Shown: one piece after another, positions 1 through 12,200 of the stretch
Layout of the letters: every line of letters begins with the position of its first letter
Position numbering within the stretch: the first letter of the stretch is position 1
Assembly: GCA_965153355.1 (NCBI GenBank)
Contig: OZ231126.1
Location: forward strand, 48,670,001-48,734,000
Direction of reading: 5' to 3'
Origin: Flaccisagitta enflata
Lineage: Eukaryota > Chaetognatha > Sagittoidea > Aphragmophora
Length of the DNA: 64,000 bases
Translations under genes and position numbers: made by a program
Notes under the pieces: model-generated
What the model saw: only the letters and a program-made list of their open reading frames with translations
What the model was told of the DNA's origin: nothing
The model's database searches: none

Positions 1-2
1 AC

Positions 3-2186
3 GTGGGCAGCGACCACTATCCTGTTCATGCTGTTCTTCAATTTGACTCACCCAACACTACAAATCCTCTCAAGACAAGAAAACCCGAAAAAATGAATAC
101 TACGAAATGGAATCGAATCTTGAGAGAAGCATCGCCGATACAGAAGGCATCCACGCCAGCTGATCTTGATCTTAATGTAGAGGCCATTACTAATCAAATA
201 AAAAATGCCTTTGAAGAAAGTTGCCCTGAAACTGTAATCCGACGGCGACCTAAATGCAATTTCACACCTGAAATCCAGGCCCGGGTCAAGGAGAAAAGAC
301 ACTTACGACGGCAGAAAAATGATGCCATGGCCAACGGTGATTATATTGCAGTAAGACAAATCATGACTAAAATTAACCGTCTTGGCAATGAGATAAAAAA
401 AATTCAAAAAAATGAAAAGAAGCGAGAATTGGAAAAACATTGTCAGAGCCTCAACACTGAGACAAATCCCAAAAAGTTTTTCAGAACATTTGGCATTTTG
501 GCAAATCCGATCCTCAATGATGAAACTTCAACGTCGACGCAAAGACCAGTGGAGGATGAAAATGGCACAAGAGCAACTTCTGCTAAAGAAAAAGCCAACC
601 TCTTTGCTAGTCGCCTTCAACGCATCCATCAGGAGCCTGACTATGTAGGTTTCGACGCAGGATGGAAAGTATCAGTTGAGAGATATTTAGCTGAAAATGA
701 GAAGATATTCAAAGTTGAAAATGAAAAATCTTATCTCGAAAATGAATCTGGAGATGACTCTGAACTATGTAACCCAGTGAGCGTTGATGAATTTGATAAA
801 AATCTTGCTCGATGCAAGAACAAGTCCGCAGCTGGCCATGACGGTATAAGTTATCATCTTCTCAAGAAGGTACCAGATGAAACGAAAAAAAGCTTATGCC
901 AAGTCTTCTCCGATGCTATTCGACTTGGATACTTCCCAAAACTCTGGAAATCGGCCACTGTCAAAGTCATACCAAAGCCAAACAAAGATACTAAATATGC
1001 TAAAAACTTCAGGCCCATATCACTTCTTTCATGTGTTGGTAAAATACTGGAAAGAATTATTGCCTCAAGACTGTCGTTGCATATGGAGACCAACAAAATG
1101 TTTGCAAATTCTCAAAGTGGCTTTAGACGCAAACACATGACTAGTGAGCAACTGTTAAGATTATTGGAAGCAAGCCATACCGCATTCAAAAAACAGCAAA
1201 CCACCGCAGCTTTGTTTCTTGACGCTGAGGCAGCTTTTGATCGATGCTGGCACAGTGGAATTTGGTTCAAACTGAAGAAAAATCTAAATCTTCCTGATCG
1301 CATTATACGACTACTGAGCTCATTCCTGACCGACAGAACTCTAAAAGTGCTCTATGCAGGATGCTACTCACAATCCGTCACTCTCAACGCTGGGACCCCC
1401 CAAGGTAGTCCTCTGTCTCCACTAATCTACATCATATTTGTCAACGACTATCCTGATGAGATCCAAAACATGAGCAGTGTATCCCAGTTCGCCGACGACA
1501 CAGCGTTGTGGACATCAGCCTATACGGAATCATTCGCCATTCACAAACTGCAGAAATCGCTCAATCTTCTCGAGGCCTGGTGTAGGAAATGGAGAGTGAA
1601 GCTAAATGGCGATAAGTCAAAGTTGCTGCTTATTGCTAGGACCCGCGAAAAAAACTCTGAAAACCACGCGCTCCACCTCTTCAACGATATAATAAGGCCA
1701 GCTCAGAGTGCAAAATTCCTAGGGATTGAAATTGACAGGCTTTTGTCATTCAAGAATCACATTGACTCAATATGCAAACGGGCTAACACGCGACTAAATG
1801 TGCTGAAAGTTCTCTCAAGGAGTGGCACAGATGCAGCTACTCTTATGCGACTATACACTATCTATATACGGCCAATCATTGAGTATGGTAGTATTGCTTT
1901 CCTCGCCGCTCCTAAGTCCCAAATCTCTCGCCTTGAAAGCATTGAAAATGACGCAATTCGTACTTTTCTAAGACTGCCCAGGTATATTCGGAACACTCTA
2001 CTGCATGATTATGTTTCTCTAAGACCGATAACAGAGCGGTTATTTGACCTGAACTTTTCTCTACTTGGCAAAATGGGCAGAGTGAATGTTCATGTAGAAC
2101 AACTGATACAGGATTATAACCCGCCAATTATCAGCTCAAATTCATCTCCTCTGGATCTTATCCTGAGTGGCAGAAAGAATTTGTAA
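3..2186 (+). CDS. Non-LTR retrotransposon ORF2, 3' part (endonuclease end + reverse transcriptase), Jockey-like
   Basis: The frame is open from the window edge, so the true start lies upstream; the visible product is 727 residues. It begins with SDHYP (residues 3-7), the last conserved block of an APE-type endonuclease. A reverse transcriptase follows: NKSAAGHDGIS near 270, FRPISLLSCVGKILERII near 335-352, the first catalytic Asp in FLDAEAAFDR near 405-414, GTPQGSPLSPL near 463-473, and the catalytic pair in QFADD near 495-499. The C-terminal 200 residues resemble the thumb region of such elements; no RNase H domain was seen. The protein copies element RNA into DNA at a nicked target. The frame has no stop or frameshift, so this copy may be young. 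Jockey superfamily membership is inferred from motif wording; a CR1/L2-like clade is the alternative. Confidence 0.93.
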   Translation: MGSDHYPVHAVLQFDSPNTTNPLKTRKPEKMNTTKWNRILREASPIQKASTPADLDLNVEAITNQIKNAFEESCPETVIRRRPKCNFTPEIQARVKEKRHLRRQKNDAMANGDYIAVRQIMTKINRLGNEIKKIQKNEKKRELEKHCQSLNTETNPKKFFRTFGILANPILNDETSTSTQRPVEDENGTRATSAKEKANLFASRLQRIHQEPDYVGFDAGWKVSVERYLAENEKIFKVENEKSYLENESGDDSELCNPVSVDEFDKNLARCKNKSAAGHDGISYHLLKKVPDETKKSLCQVFSDAIRLGYFPKLWKSATVKVIPKPNKDTKYAKNFRPISLLSCVGKILERIIASRLSLHMETNKMFANSQSGFRRKHMTSEQLLRLLEASHTAFKKQQTTAALFLDAEAAFDRCWHSGIWFKLKKNLNLPDRIIRLLSSFLTDRTLKVLYAGCYSQSVTLNAGTPQGSPLSPLIYIIFVNDYPDEIQNMSSVSQFADDTALWTSAYTESFAIHKLQKSLNLLEAWCRKWRVKLNGDKSKLLLIARTREKNSENHALHLFNDIIRPAQSAKFLGIEIDRLLSFKNHIDSICKRANTRLNVLKVLSRSGTDAATLMRLYTIYIRPIIEYGSIAFLAAPKSQISRLESIENDAIRTFLRLPRYIRNTLLHDYVSLRPITERLFDLNFSLLGKMGRVNVHVEQLIQDYNPPIISSNSSPLDLILSGRKNL

Positions 2187-2555
2187 CAAATTGTAACTAA
2201 TCTATATGAATTTCTAACGGTAAAATCTAGGCAAAACTGCCAAGACAACTTTTCAATTTTATCTCATTTGACACCGATGAAACTTGTTTCCGTTCATGAT
2301 TACACAACTATTTAATGTTTTTGTTTGCTTGTGTTTTTGTTTTTGGTTTTGGTTTTGGTTTTGGTTTTGGTTTTGGTTTTTGTCTTTGTCTTTGTCTTTG
2401 TTTTTGTTTTTTTGTTTATTTATCTGTATTTAATTGATGCATTTTAAAATTATTTGAACCGGGGGGAAGGGATTTGACTCTTGTTTGAATCCATATCGTC
2501 CCTTTGTACTTGTTATTATTGCTTGTACAATAAACGTCTTTCATTCATTCATTCA
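2187..2555 (+). mobile_element. 3' UTR and (TTCA)n tail of the non-LTR retrotransposon
   Basis: After the stop codon there is a 370-bp noncoding stretch with an AATAAA signal at 2529-2534, followed within 10 bp by TTCATTCATTCATTCA. A short microsatellite tail instead of poly(A) is typical of several LINE clades. The next repeat starts immediately after it. Confidence 0.8.
2338..2402 (+). repeat. GGTTTT hexamer array inside the LINE 3' UTR
   Basis: About seven copies of GGTTTT run into several copies of GTCTTT. The G runs are only two long. It lies between the ORF and the AATAAA signal. Confidence 0.85.
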
Positions 2556-4345
2556 GGGTCATGAAATTTTTTTTGGACATCAACAACAGTCCCTAAAAGG
2601 AATTTTGGCCCTTGGTTCCTACGTCCCTGCATAACATGGCGATGCAAAAGACGATTTTTGAAGTCTTTTTTTTCTTAATTCCGAAGGCGATTTTTGGTAC
2701 TTAGAGTGCTCCGATTTTGATGAAATTTTACATGGAGGTACTTCATAATGTGAAGTATCTCCAGTAAAAATTATGTCCAAATCGGTGAACTTTAAGGGGG
2801 GTAACAACATTCTTTTTCATTTAAAAAATCGCGAAAAACCCAATTTTTTTTCTTAATTTAGGTCATGGAAATCTTTCTAGCAAAAAAATTTGTCATCATG
2901 AATCTTTATTAAGGTCGATAACATGTGCATGCAAAATAATTGGCCGATATTTCAACTTTTTTTTAGGTTACAACTTGAAAAAAGGCCAAAAATTGTCAAA
3001 TTTCGCGTTTTCGGGTCCTATGGTCTCCAAAAAAGTGTTATTTGACACCCAAAAAATGCTCTCAGGGTCATGAAATTTTTTTGGGGCATCAACAACAGTC
3101 ACTTAAAGGAATTTTAGCCCTTGGTTCCTACGTTCCTGCCATAACATGGCGATGGCCCCGGCCAAAAGACGATTTTCGAAGTCATTTTTTTCCATTTTTT
3201 GATTTCCGAAAGCAATTTTTGGTACTTAGAGTGCTCCGATTTTGATGAAATTTTGCATGGAGGTACTTCTTAATGTGAAGTATCTCCAGTAAAAATTTTG
3301 TCCAAATCGGTGAACTTTAAGGGGGGTAACAACAACATTTTTCATTCAAAAAATCGCGAAAAACCCAATTTTTCTTAATTTAGGTACGTGGAAATCTTTC
3401 TAGCAAAAAAATTTTTCATCATGAATCTTTATTAAGGTCTATAATATGTGCATGAAAAATAATAGGCCGATATTTCAACTTTTTTTCAGGTTATAACTTG
3501 AAAAAAAGGCCAAAAATTGTCAAATTTCGCGATTTCGGGTCCTACGGTCTCCAAAAAAGTGTTATTTGACACCCAACTAGTCATCCAAGGATCGCACATG
3601 GTCAGCGGTACCCGATGCCCTGCTGGGAGTGATTCAGTGAAGAAGTGGAGTGAGAGCAGGGCAGCGGCCCCAAAGGGCCGATGTCCTGTAGAACACAGGG
3701 GGAATTTCCATACGTCCTGAGGAGGCATATTTCTGGCAATAGATGACTGATTCAGGCCAAAGAAGGCATATTTGAAGGCTGGAGGGCAGAATTGAGGCTT
3801 TGAGAGTGGATTTGAGGTTTGGAGGGCAAATTTGAGCCACAGAGGGCTGATTTGATGCTTGGAGGCCTAACTGAAGGTCTGGAGGGCAGATCTGAGGTCT
3901 GTAGGTCAGATTTGAGGCGGGGGGGAGGGGGGCTGATTTGAAGCCTAGAAGGCTGATTTGAGGCCTGGAGGGCTAAATTTAGGGCTGGGAGGGCAAATTT
4001 GAGGCCTTGATGGCCAACGGGGGGGGGGACGGACGGACGGACGTATGGAAATTCCCCCCTGTGTTCTACAGGACATCGGCCCTTTGGGGCCGCTGCCCAA
4101 AAAGTGCTCTCAGGGTCATGAATTTTTTTTTGGGCATCAACAACAGCCACTAAAAGGAATTTTAGCCCTTGGTTCATACGTCCCTGCCATAACATGGCAC
4201 TGTCCCCAGCCAAAAGACGATTTTCGAAGTCATTTTTTTCCATTTTTGGATTTTCGAAGACAATTTCGGGTACTTAAAGTGCTCCGATTTTGATGAAATT
4301 TTGCATGGAGGTACTTCATAATGGCAAATATCTTCCAGTAAAAAT
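2556..4345 (+). repeat. Tandem ~507-bp repeat, two full units and one partial, split by an inserted element
   Basis: Unit 1 begins at CAGGGTCATGAAATTTTT (2556) and unit 2 at the same motif (3063), a 507-bp period. Unit 3 restarts near 4111 and runs to about 4345. Each unit contains GGTGAACTTTAAGGGGGG and ends near TTATTTGACACCCAA. An element with inverted termini (3577-4098) sits exactly between units 2 and 3. A diverged copy of the middle of the unit recurs at about 5058-5300. No coding potential is seen. Confidence 0.85.
3577..4098 (-). mobile_element. Core-repeat element, subfamily A (Helentron/HINE-like), complete copy
   Basis: Read on the minus strand it starts TTTTTGGGCAGCGGCCCC, passes a block containing CCTGTAGAACACAGGG, then a degenerate ~20-bp tandem core, then the inverted copy of that block, and ends GGTACCGCTGACC...TTGGATGACTAG. 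The two copies of the ~44-bp block (near 3660-3705 and 4055-4098) are nearly perfect inverted repeats. It interrupts a tandem repeat, and the neighbouring junction at 3050-3062 preserves the empty site. Rolling-circle (Helentron) affiliation is inferred from asymmetric ends, the tandem core and insertion in a homopolymer run. Confidence 0.7.
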
Positions 4346-4484
4346 CTGAACAGTAATTAGGTCATGACGGAATTTTTTGCGAAAAATAAGGAGGTACTAG
4401 ATAAGCGTTAGTAGTGAACAACAGATGTATGAAAAAATATAGCCAGCTCAGTATAATAACTTCTTAAACTGGTTTGAAAAATAA

Positions 4485-5059
4485 CACTTGCCAGTGTTAT
4501 GCACGTTACTACTCAGGCTGGTAGGCTGGTTGGGTGGTAGGCTGGTTTAACGGGATAAATAGTTTGCGTATCACTTTGAGTCCTTCCGTTTAGAGGCTCA
4601 CATCTGAGGATTCAGTACGCCCGTTCAATTTATTTTGTGTTAGCAAAGCCAAAGTTACAAGTTTTTCACTTTTAGGCCGGTTGGCTGGTTGGGTGGTAGG
4701 TCGGTTTGGCCGGTTAGCATGCTCAAATGCATATAAATCATATACATATGTTGAGGCCTTCCATTTAGAGACTCCATACCAAATTTCAGCCAAATCGGTT
4801 GAAAAATGCCAAAGTTATGCACGTTTTTCACTTTTAGGCCGGTAGGCTGGTTGGGCCGGTTGGATTGGTCGGATCACAAAAATCGGATAGGATGTAAAGC
4901 GCCTTACCCTAGCGCAACGGCGAAATATGAGTAAAATCCAGTCGGCATAAAAGTTATCAATTTTTTAAAATCCGTTACGACAACGACAACGACGACGACG
5001 ACGACGACACCCACCCGCCTTGAATTATAGTCCGCGTCGGAATGATATTCCGTCGCGGA
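4485..5059. mobile_element. Dispersed GGCTGGTTGGG-family repeat with terminal hairpin
   Basis: The family shows CCTTCCATTTAGAGACTCC, TTTTTCACTTTTAGGCCGG and repeated GGCTGGTTGGG, then a CGACGA run at about 4985-5007. It ends in a long hairpin at 5031-5059 (TCCGCGTCGGAAT paired with ATTCCGTCGCGGA) followed by AAAAA. A second copy with the same end is at 14086-14390. No ORF is present. Confidence 0.7.
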
Positions 5060-5480
5060 CAAAAATTTTGTCCAAATCGGTGAACTTTAAGGGGGGTAAC
5101 ACAATTTTTTTTCTTTTCAAAATTCGCGAAAAACATGTTTTTTCCATATTTAGGTACCTAAAAAATTTCCGAGGTTCAAAATTTTTTACATACAACTAAG
5201 TTAGGGTCTGATACATGTGTGTGCAAAATTTCATGGCTCTACTCCATGTTTTAGATAGGTTTAAGGGCCAAAAACGGTCAAAAATGGCTAATTTTGGCCA
5301 TTTTGGGCACTTTTTTTGGGGACGTTCGAACTAGCACCTGAAACTGGGTATAATGAACCTGGATCAGTGTTCCCCAAGGTGTTACGCACATTTTAAGACC
5401 CAACTTCATAGGTATCAGGGGACTCGCCCTTTTGACCCCCCTAAACTTTGAGCTACAAACCGAAAGACCGCAGACGGGGT
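5060..5480. repeat. Diverged piece of the 507-bp repeat plus unassigned AT-rich DNA
   Basis: Bases 5060-5300 contain GGTGAACTTTAAGGGGGG and TCGCGAAAAAC as in the 2.6-3.5 kb tandem units, but strongly diverged. No gene is seen to 5480. Confidence 0.6.
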
Positions 5481-5960
5481 AGACCAGTTTGGCCGTTGAG
5501 CATGCTAAAATCTTAATAAATTACAATCATATGTTGAGTCCTTCCATTTAGAGATTCCATACTGAGTTTCAACCAAATTGGTTGAAAAAATTTGATTTAG
5601 CTGTAACGATTTGCTATTTTCTTTTTGCTCTTTGTTTTTGTGCTACACTTTATTTTGATGTGTGAATACATACGATATAAACAAGCCCGATCGGGCAACT
5701 AAATGCGTCATCTGCGTGATATTTGAATAGGACGGACGGACAGACCCTCTTATAGAGATGCGATGATGTATCTAAAAACGGAACGTTTTACTTCTAGTTA
5801 CTTCTTGTGGATGTTTGTGTGTGATGGGGGTTGGATGCCTCCGTGGGGTGTTCCAGATCAGGGCTATGGTCTCTGATGGGGCTGGCTGTAAAATTGGAGT
5901 TGTGGTATAGTTAGGGAAAGGCCCCGGGCTCCATAGTTGGGCACCCAGAGGCCCCTACGA
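5480..5960 (+). mobile_element. Dispersed repeat with GCCCGATCGGGC palindrome
   Basis: The stretch containing CAACCAAATTGGTTG, TTTTGTGCTACACTTTATTT, GCCCGATCGGGC and AAAACGGAACGTTTTACTT recurs in opposite orientation at about 39010-39430. The pair is long and similar, so this is a dispersed repeat rather than unique sequence. Coding potential is absent. Confidence 0.75.
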
Positions 5961-7050
5961 GTACCACCACCTCTGCGAAGGTTGAAAAAATGACCAAAAA
6001 TAACAAAAAATGACAAAAATACTTAGAAATTTAAAAAAATTGATTATTTTGGCAAATTAATCCAATTTTTTTCTCTGGTTCACATAGATGTAACTTATAG
6101 AAGTGGTCTAAGCCGAGAAATGGCCAGTGGATGGGATAGGGGGCTGTTAAGAACCCAAAAATGGCCAAAAAAAGACCTAAAAATGAACTGTTTTAAGCAT
6201 GCTCAAAAATTAATGAAAAATAATGAAAATTTTTCCTCCTCAGGGCAATTTTTCCACTCATATAGGCTGAGTGGAGTGCAAGGGGCTGATAACTGCAAAA
6301 AATTCGACCCTGGAATTAAAAACAGGCCCTGTAGAGGTCGAAATAATGACCAAAAATGACCAAAATTGACAAAAACGCTTCAAAATTTAAAAGAATTGAT
6401 TGATTAGGCAAATCAACCCAATTTTTTTCACTGGTTCATACAGTGGTAAGTTCTTGAAGTGATTTAGACCAATAAATGGCCAGTGGGAGCGTTTGGGGGA
6501 CAATAAGAACCCAAAAATGGCCATAAAAGACCTGAAAATGCTTTTTTTTACACATTTTCAAATCAAATGAAAAATAATAAAATTTTTTCCTCCTAATGGC
6601 AATTTTTCAACTCATATAGGCTAAGTGGAGTGCATGGCGCTGATAACTGCGAAAAATTCAACCCTGGAATTAAAAACAGGCCCCATAGAGGTCGAAATAA
6701 TGACCAAAAATGACCAAAAATGACAAAAACGCTTCAAAATTAAATAAAATTGATTAATTAGGCAAATCAACCCAATTTTTTTTACTGGTTCATACAGTGA
6801 TAAGTTCTAGAAGTGATTTAGACAATTAATTGGCAAGTGGGAGCGTTTGGGGGCCGATAAGAACCCAAAAATGGCCAAAAAAGACCATTTTTTTACACAT
6901 TTTCAAAATCAAATGAAAAATAATGAAATTTTTCCTCCTAATGGCAATTTTTCCACTCATATAGGCTGAGTGGAGTGCAAGGGGCTGATAACTGCAAAAA
7001 ATTCAACCCTGGAATGAAAAACAGGCCCCATAGAGGTCGAAATAATGACC
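5960..7050 (+). repeat. Three tandem ~350-bp repeats
   Basis: The phrase GAGGTCGAAATAATGACC recurs at about 6333, 6688 and 7033, with a degenerate first instance near 5975. Each unit also contains CAGTGGGAGCGTTTGGGGG-like and CTCATATAGGCTGAGTGGAG-like blocks. Periods are about 355 and 345 bp. No gene is seen. Confidence 0.85.
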
Positions 7051-7640
7051 AACAAGGCCAACACCTATAAGTCGCCTGCAAGACATAAATAAAGATGACT
7101 TTTACTGACTCAAGATGTCTTAAAATGACTCAAGACAACTTTAAATAACCTAAAAAGACCTAAAATGACTGAAACAACTACTTTGAAAAAAAAAATGATA
7201 TGTATTTTGTTCAAATACTGGCCACTAAAATTAGGAACGTTTTATTGTACTAAACATTGCTATTTTTGCTCTAAAACCTATATGTATTTGAATATTTTCA
7301 TTATTTTTTTGGAGGAATTTTGTAGTATTAGTTAACATTAATACAGTAGTAAACTTAAGATATTTTAGCATGTGTCTAAGAGGCCAAAAAATGACTTTAA
7401 AAGGCTTAAAATTGAGAAAATAAACCAATTTTTTTACTATTCTAAAAAAAAGTACAGGAAACTAAACCACAATATGCAAATAAATTCAAAATACAAATTT
7501 TCTAAAATAGCCAAAATTGGACAAATTCACTAAAAATTGAATCAACATGTATAAATGATCAAAATACACTTCTTTCAAGTAAAATTTACAAAAAACAATG
7601 AAAAAATAAATTAAAAAAAAATAATACTATTTTTTAGATA
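7050..7640. other. AT-rich noncoding stretch
   Basis: No exon, repeat unit or RNA gene could be supported here. The sequence is AT-rich with A runs. Confidence 0.5.
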
Positions 7641-7872
7641 ACAAGGCCAGATAGACGGCTACCCCAGTCACGTGCTCGTGGGCAGGGGCCGTATTTGAGG
7701 TCACTTTCATCATTTGGGCAGGGAGCAGTGACGGGCAGAGTCCCCCTGTGTTCTACAGGGACTGACCAACAGACGGACAGACCAACGGACGGACCAACGG
7801 ACTAATGGACCAATGGACTTTCAGACCAACGGACTAAGCGAGGTGGGGAATCGCGTAGCACATGACTAAAAA
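7641..7872. mobile_element. GTCGCG-hairpin family element
   Basis: It begins AACAAGGCCAGATAGACGG and continues with GGGCAGGGGCCGTATTTGAGG and a run of GACGGAC/CCAACGGAC motifs. It ends GTAGCACATGACTAAAAA, a decayed form of the family hairpin GTCGCGTAGCACGCGAC. It is one of at least ten copies in this window. Confidence 0.75.
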
Positions 7873-8215
7873 AACGTTACTAATTTTATTGGTCAATTTT
7901 TGACCAAAATAAAAGTCATATTCTGATTCTACACCCTTTTAAGCACCTCTGTGCAAAAAATAAAAATTAATTCCTTTTTTTTCTACACCCTTAAAACTGA
8001 GATATTTCAAGTCTGGGGATCTGACCGCTACGACTTACAATATTGATTAAGATTGACATGAAATAGAAATAAATTTTTAGGAAGTTTGGAACGATTGTGA
8101 ATGGGCAAAAAACAAAAGGGTCTTTGCGGCTATCTGCACGTTTGTAGGTCTATCTGTTATTGATGTTGGTGTCATTAGCGTCCCTTCTAAATCCACTTAT
8201 TTCTCTATCTCTCAG

Positions 8216-9145
8216 CACCGTGGGTCGGCGATCAAACCAAAGGTCGCGGTCTGTTCCTCGGGACATTATCCCCGCTGGAATGTCTGAACTCATCGATCGA
8301 GGTCTCACCGGTGGATCAGCAACATTCGGGGAAGCCATTTTCAACCCTAGACCAGCATCAGAAGTGGTAAGGAAAAGTGGGAAGTTTGGTGAAGCCATTT
8401 TCAACCCCAATTAGATCATCAGAAGTGGTAAGGAAAAGTGGAAAGTCCGGTGAAGCCATTTCTAGTCGCGTGCACGCGACTCTACAACCTGCTCTGTCGC
8501 CGGTCGGTCGGTTGGTCGGTCGGTCGGTCAGTCACTATTTTTGCGATTTTATTTTTGATCACTGCTCCCGCCATCGCTGTTCACTGACCCAACACGCTTC
8601 TTCTTCGCCCACCCGCACGCTTAATTTCGGTAGCCATGTATCCGGCCTTGTTAACCTTAAGTGTAGATCATCAGTAGTGTTAAAGTAGGAAATTTGAGTC
8701 AATAACGACAGGTGCAGAACAAGTAGATGCATCTCACATAGATTATCAAGCAAATTACTCCGGGATTGAACAAGGCGTCGATACACGGCTACCCCAGTCG
8801 CAGCGGGGTGGGTAGGAGCCATAGTTGAGGTCATGGAACCATTTGGGCAGGAGCAATAAGGCCAAACCCCCATCAACGCCTCGGAAAGTAAAGTGTGACG
8901 GACGGACCGACAAAGTGTAGAGTCGCGTAGCACGCGACTAAAAATGAAGCTTAAGATATCTAGGCAATCAGTTCTACTGAAGTAAATGTCTTCAGCTGAG
9001 TCGTAAGTCTTAATGCCTTTTTTTCTATTCTTTCCGTTAATGCGCGCTTTTCTTAACGACATTTGTTACGATCTAAATCGGTTGAATGTCGTCACCATAA
9101 ATTTCACCACTTACGCATAAAAGCAATTTGATTTTGCCATTTTAT

Positions 9146-9228
<83 letters not shown>

Positions 9229-12200
9229 ACGTGCATACTTTCTTCCACATACTTTCCCATACTTACATCCACGCACACACCCATACTTTCTTCCTCATGC
9301 ACACACACGCACGAAAAAAACAAGCACTCACACACACACATACTTTCTCACACACACACACACTCTCACACACACACGCGCGCGCACCACGCACACACAC
9401 ACACGCGCACGCACGCACACACACACACACACTTTCTTTCCCTCTCCGCCCTCCCCTCACCAGCACTCCTCGCCCGAAGGCAAAAGTCAACCATCTCATT
9501 TCTCTCACGCTCCCACGTTAAAATCTCTTCAATATTCACCGAGTCTGGAGAATCGGCACGGCCATAGGAAAGGCGCGGCTCTGGGTGTGAAAGGCAACAC
9601 CCTCAAGTGAAAGGCACGCAGACAATTGGGTGCTAATGGATGGTGATCAAGAAAAACACGCGCTGATGGGCGTTGAACGCTCAAAACTGACAAAATATGA
9701 CACTATACATCACAATTCAATCGAAATTAGGCGACTAGAATTAACACCCATTGATGTATGGGAGCTTCAAATTCGCCACGTCCCCAATGTAATTCAGAAT
9801 TGAGTAATACCTTTAAAGAACCCTCTTCAAATTAGGTGAAAACATGTGAATCTTAAACAACTTTTAGCACCATTTGAACAAAAATAAATTTGATTTGAAA
9901 GTAGATTTTTATCTCTCTTTGGGAAAGATTCTTCAAACTTCCATGCCCACTAAGAACCATCCAAAACCAATTTTCCCGGGACGTTCAGGATGTGGCGTCC
10001 CATGCCTCCATGACAACAGCGATGCTTGGTTACACTTGCCTAATCTAAATCTTGCCACTATGACTTCTGTTAATGTTCTTACAATTTTAGTGAAGTAGCT
10101 TCACTGTTAGATTGAAGGAATTTCCTTAACATAAAACAGGTAACGGCTATAATAGCCTCTAGTTTTGCCAATTGATGTTTTTTTTCCAAGAGTATTTTTA
10201 TGTAAAAAAACACTATGATTGTCTGAACATTGTAACATTTACAACTGACTTAAAAATCCACTTTCAATATGCCTTCAAACGTGATAAAAGAATTCTTTGT
10301 CTGCTGAAAGAACATTTTCAGTGTGTTTACTCATTTTGATGTCATGCGTTGTATTTTTTTCATATAAAGTTGATGTATCGCCTTGTTGATGCTTGTAAAA
10401 ATAAATGTCGTTAACCATGACTTCAGTCCTCCATCAAAATAGTTGTATTACTTGTAATATGCAGCTGTAGTTATTAAACAACCAAGGCAGTGTTAGAAGT
10501 CAGCTTAAAAAAACATAACCAAACCAGGAATGAGATACAGCTGAGCTTCACTAAAGCGCATGCCAAGGGACTTAAAAAACTATGCTGCCGTAGAAAAAGA
10601 TTGATAAAAATACCTTATAGTGAAGCTGCCTTATTGCCAATATAGAATTAACTACTAAACCTCTCAAGGGACAGCGAGTTGTATGTCTTACTGGGTGCAT
10701 TCTTGAGGTGCTCCACTGTACATTGTGAATTTAGTGTCTGCGAAAGTCTTTCTCGCTGGGACAACTACTAATGACCTGCTTTAACGGCCATGTGTGCGGT
10801 CTGAATCACAGACATAACCTGGTACAGATAATGAAAGCTGTGATTTCCCAAATCAGGAATACAGCTTTGAGGGTCAACAAGAGCAACTCATGTTCCAAAT
10901 GGCAAGGATCGCAGAAGTTAACCAACAATTGGAGGGTCTCATTCAATGCAAAGATAAGGTAAGACATCCGTCTTCAATGAAATGTTTGAAACCAAAGTGA
11001 TGTCTCTTGAAAGTCGCTCTTATGGTCCTAGAGACAAGGCTAGATTCAAACGCCAGATTCAAATTTATCTATGTTAACCCTCTGCTCTTCAGTAGGTCTT
11101 GCTAAACAGCACACTATCGGAGCAAAGCCGGATATGGATTGTATGCCCCCGTCACGGTTGGGCAGGGGCAGTGATACAAAAACGGGTTGAAATTCATGTT
11201 ACGGACTGACAAACCGACATAGCAACATTTTTTGAGTCGCGTGTCTGCGACTAGCTAAGAGATCGTAAAAGTACAATTCAACATCACTCTCACTGATTTC
11301 CTGCCTCTCTGGGCTAAGAAACAGACGAACAATCTCATTGTCACCAAGACCATCGGGTAAAGTGTGGAAAACATACGGAATATATAACTTAGTTTTCGGC
11401 CAACTTGGCAGCCACATACTGGATATATACATATATCAACTAGAATTGTTACAGCCCTGATTAATCAGTGATTATCATTTCTAACGAAAGCCGATTAGCA
11501 ATTGACTAATCACGGGCAGACCGCAGACCACTCAAAAGGTTTCATGAGGGTCGCCGCATCAAGAAATCAAATACGAGGCCCCCGCCATCGGACCCATGCG
11601 GTCTGCCTTGGGGCGCTATCCCTCTACTCATTGCTTAGCTATATCAACCTCATAATTGTGTGTCAGTGCGCAGAAGCTCACAATTAACTGATAAAGAAAC
11701 AGGCCTGTTTATTGTTCTAATCCGGAAATAATCAAAGGGTTTGGAGATGGGGGACAAATTGCAAGGGGGAAAGAAGAGAAAAAGAAAATTTGATGAAAAT
11801 AAAACTTTTGGCAGCATCAAATCATAAAACATGACAAGTAAAACACAATTTAACATTATTTAAACCTAAAACACTGTCTTGTCGCTTTAAATGGGGAAGA
11901 AAACATAGATTTCAGAACGTGACGCAACCCGCCGCTTTTAAGAAAACGGCGGGGGGGCGGGAACTATTCAAAGATCATAGAACTATATACATCCCTGTAA
12001 AGAAACCCAACGAAAAACCGTAAACTGGCTAACTGAGTCGCACTCACGCGAAAAAGTGTTTCATTTATATCGTTTCTGAATTCTCTTCCTTTCATCATCA
12101 GGCATTTCTAGACTCGATGAACCTCGCCGTCAGCACCGCCAGACCATCGGATGATGTCAGGTAATGCTCCATGAAGTCACGAGCCGAAGTGAGGCACTTT

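Noticed and set aside
2338-2402. GGTTTT array as telomeric DNA
   Set aside because: It lies within a LINE 3' UTR and differs from the TTAGGG type seen at 55.7 kb.
9225-9521. His/Thr-rich frames
   Set aside because: CA microsatellite translation.
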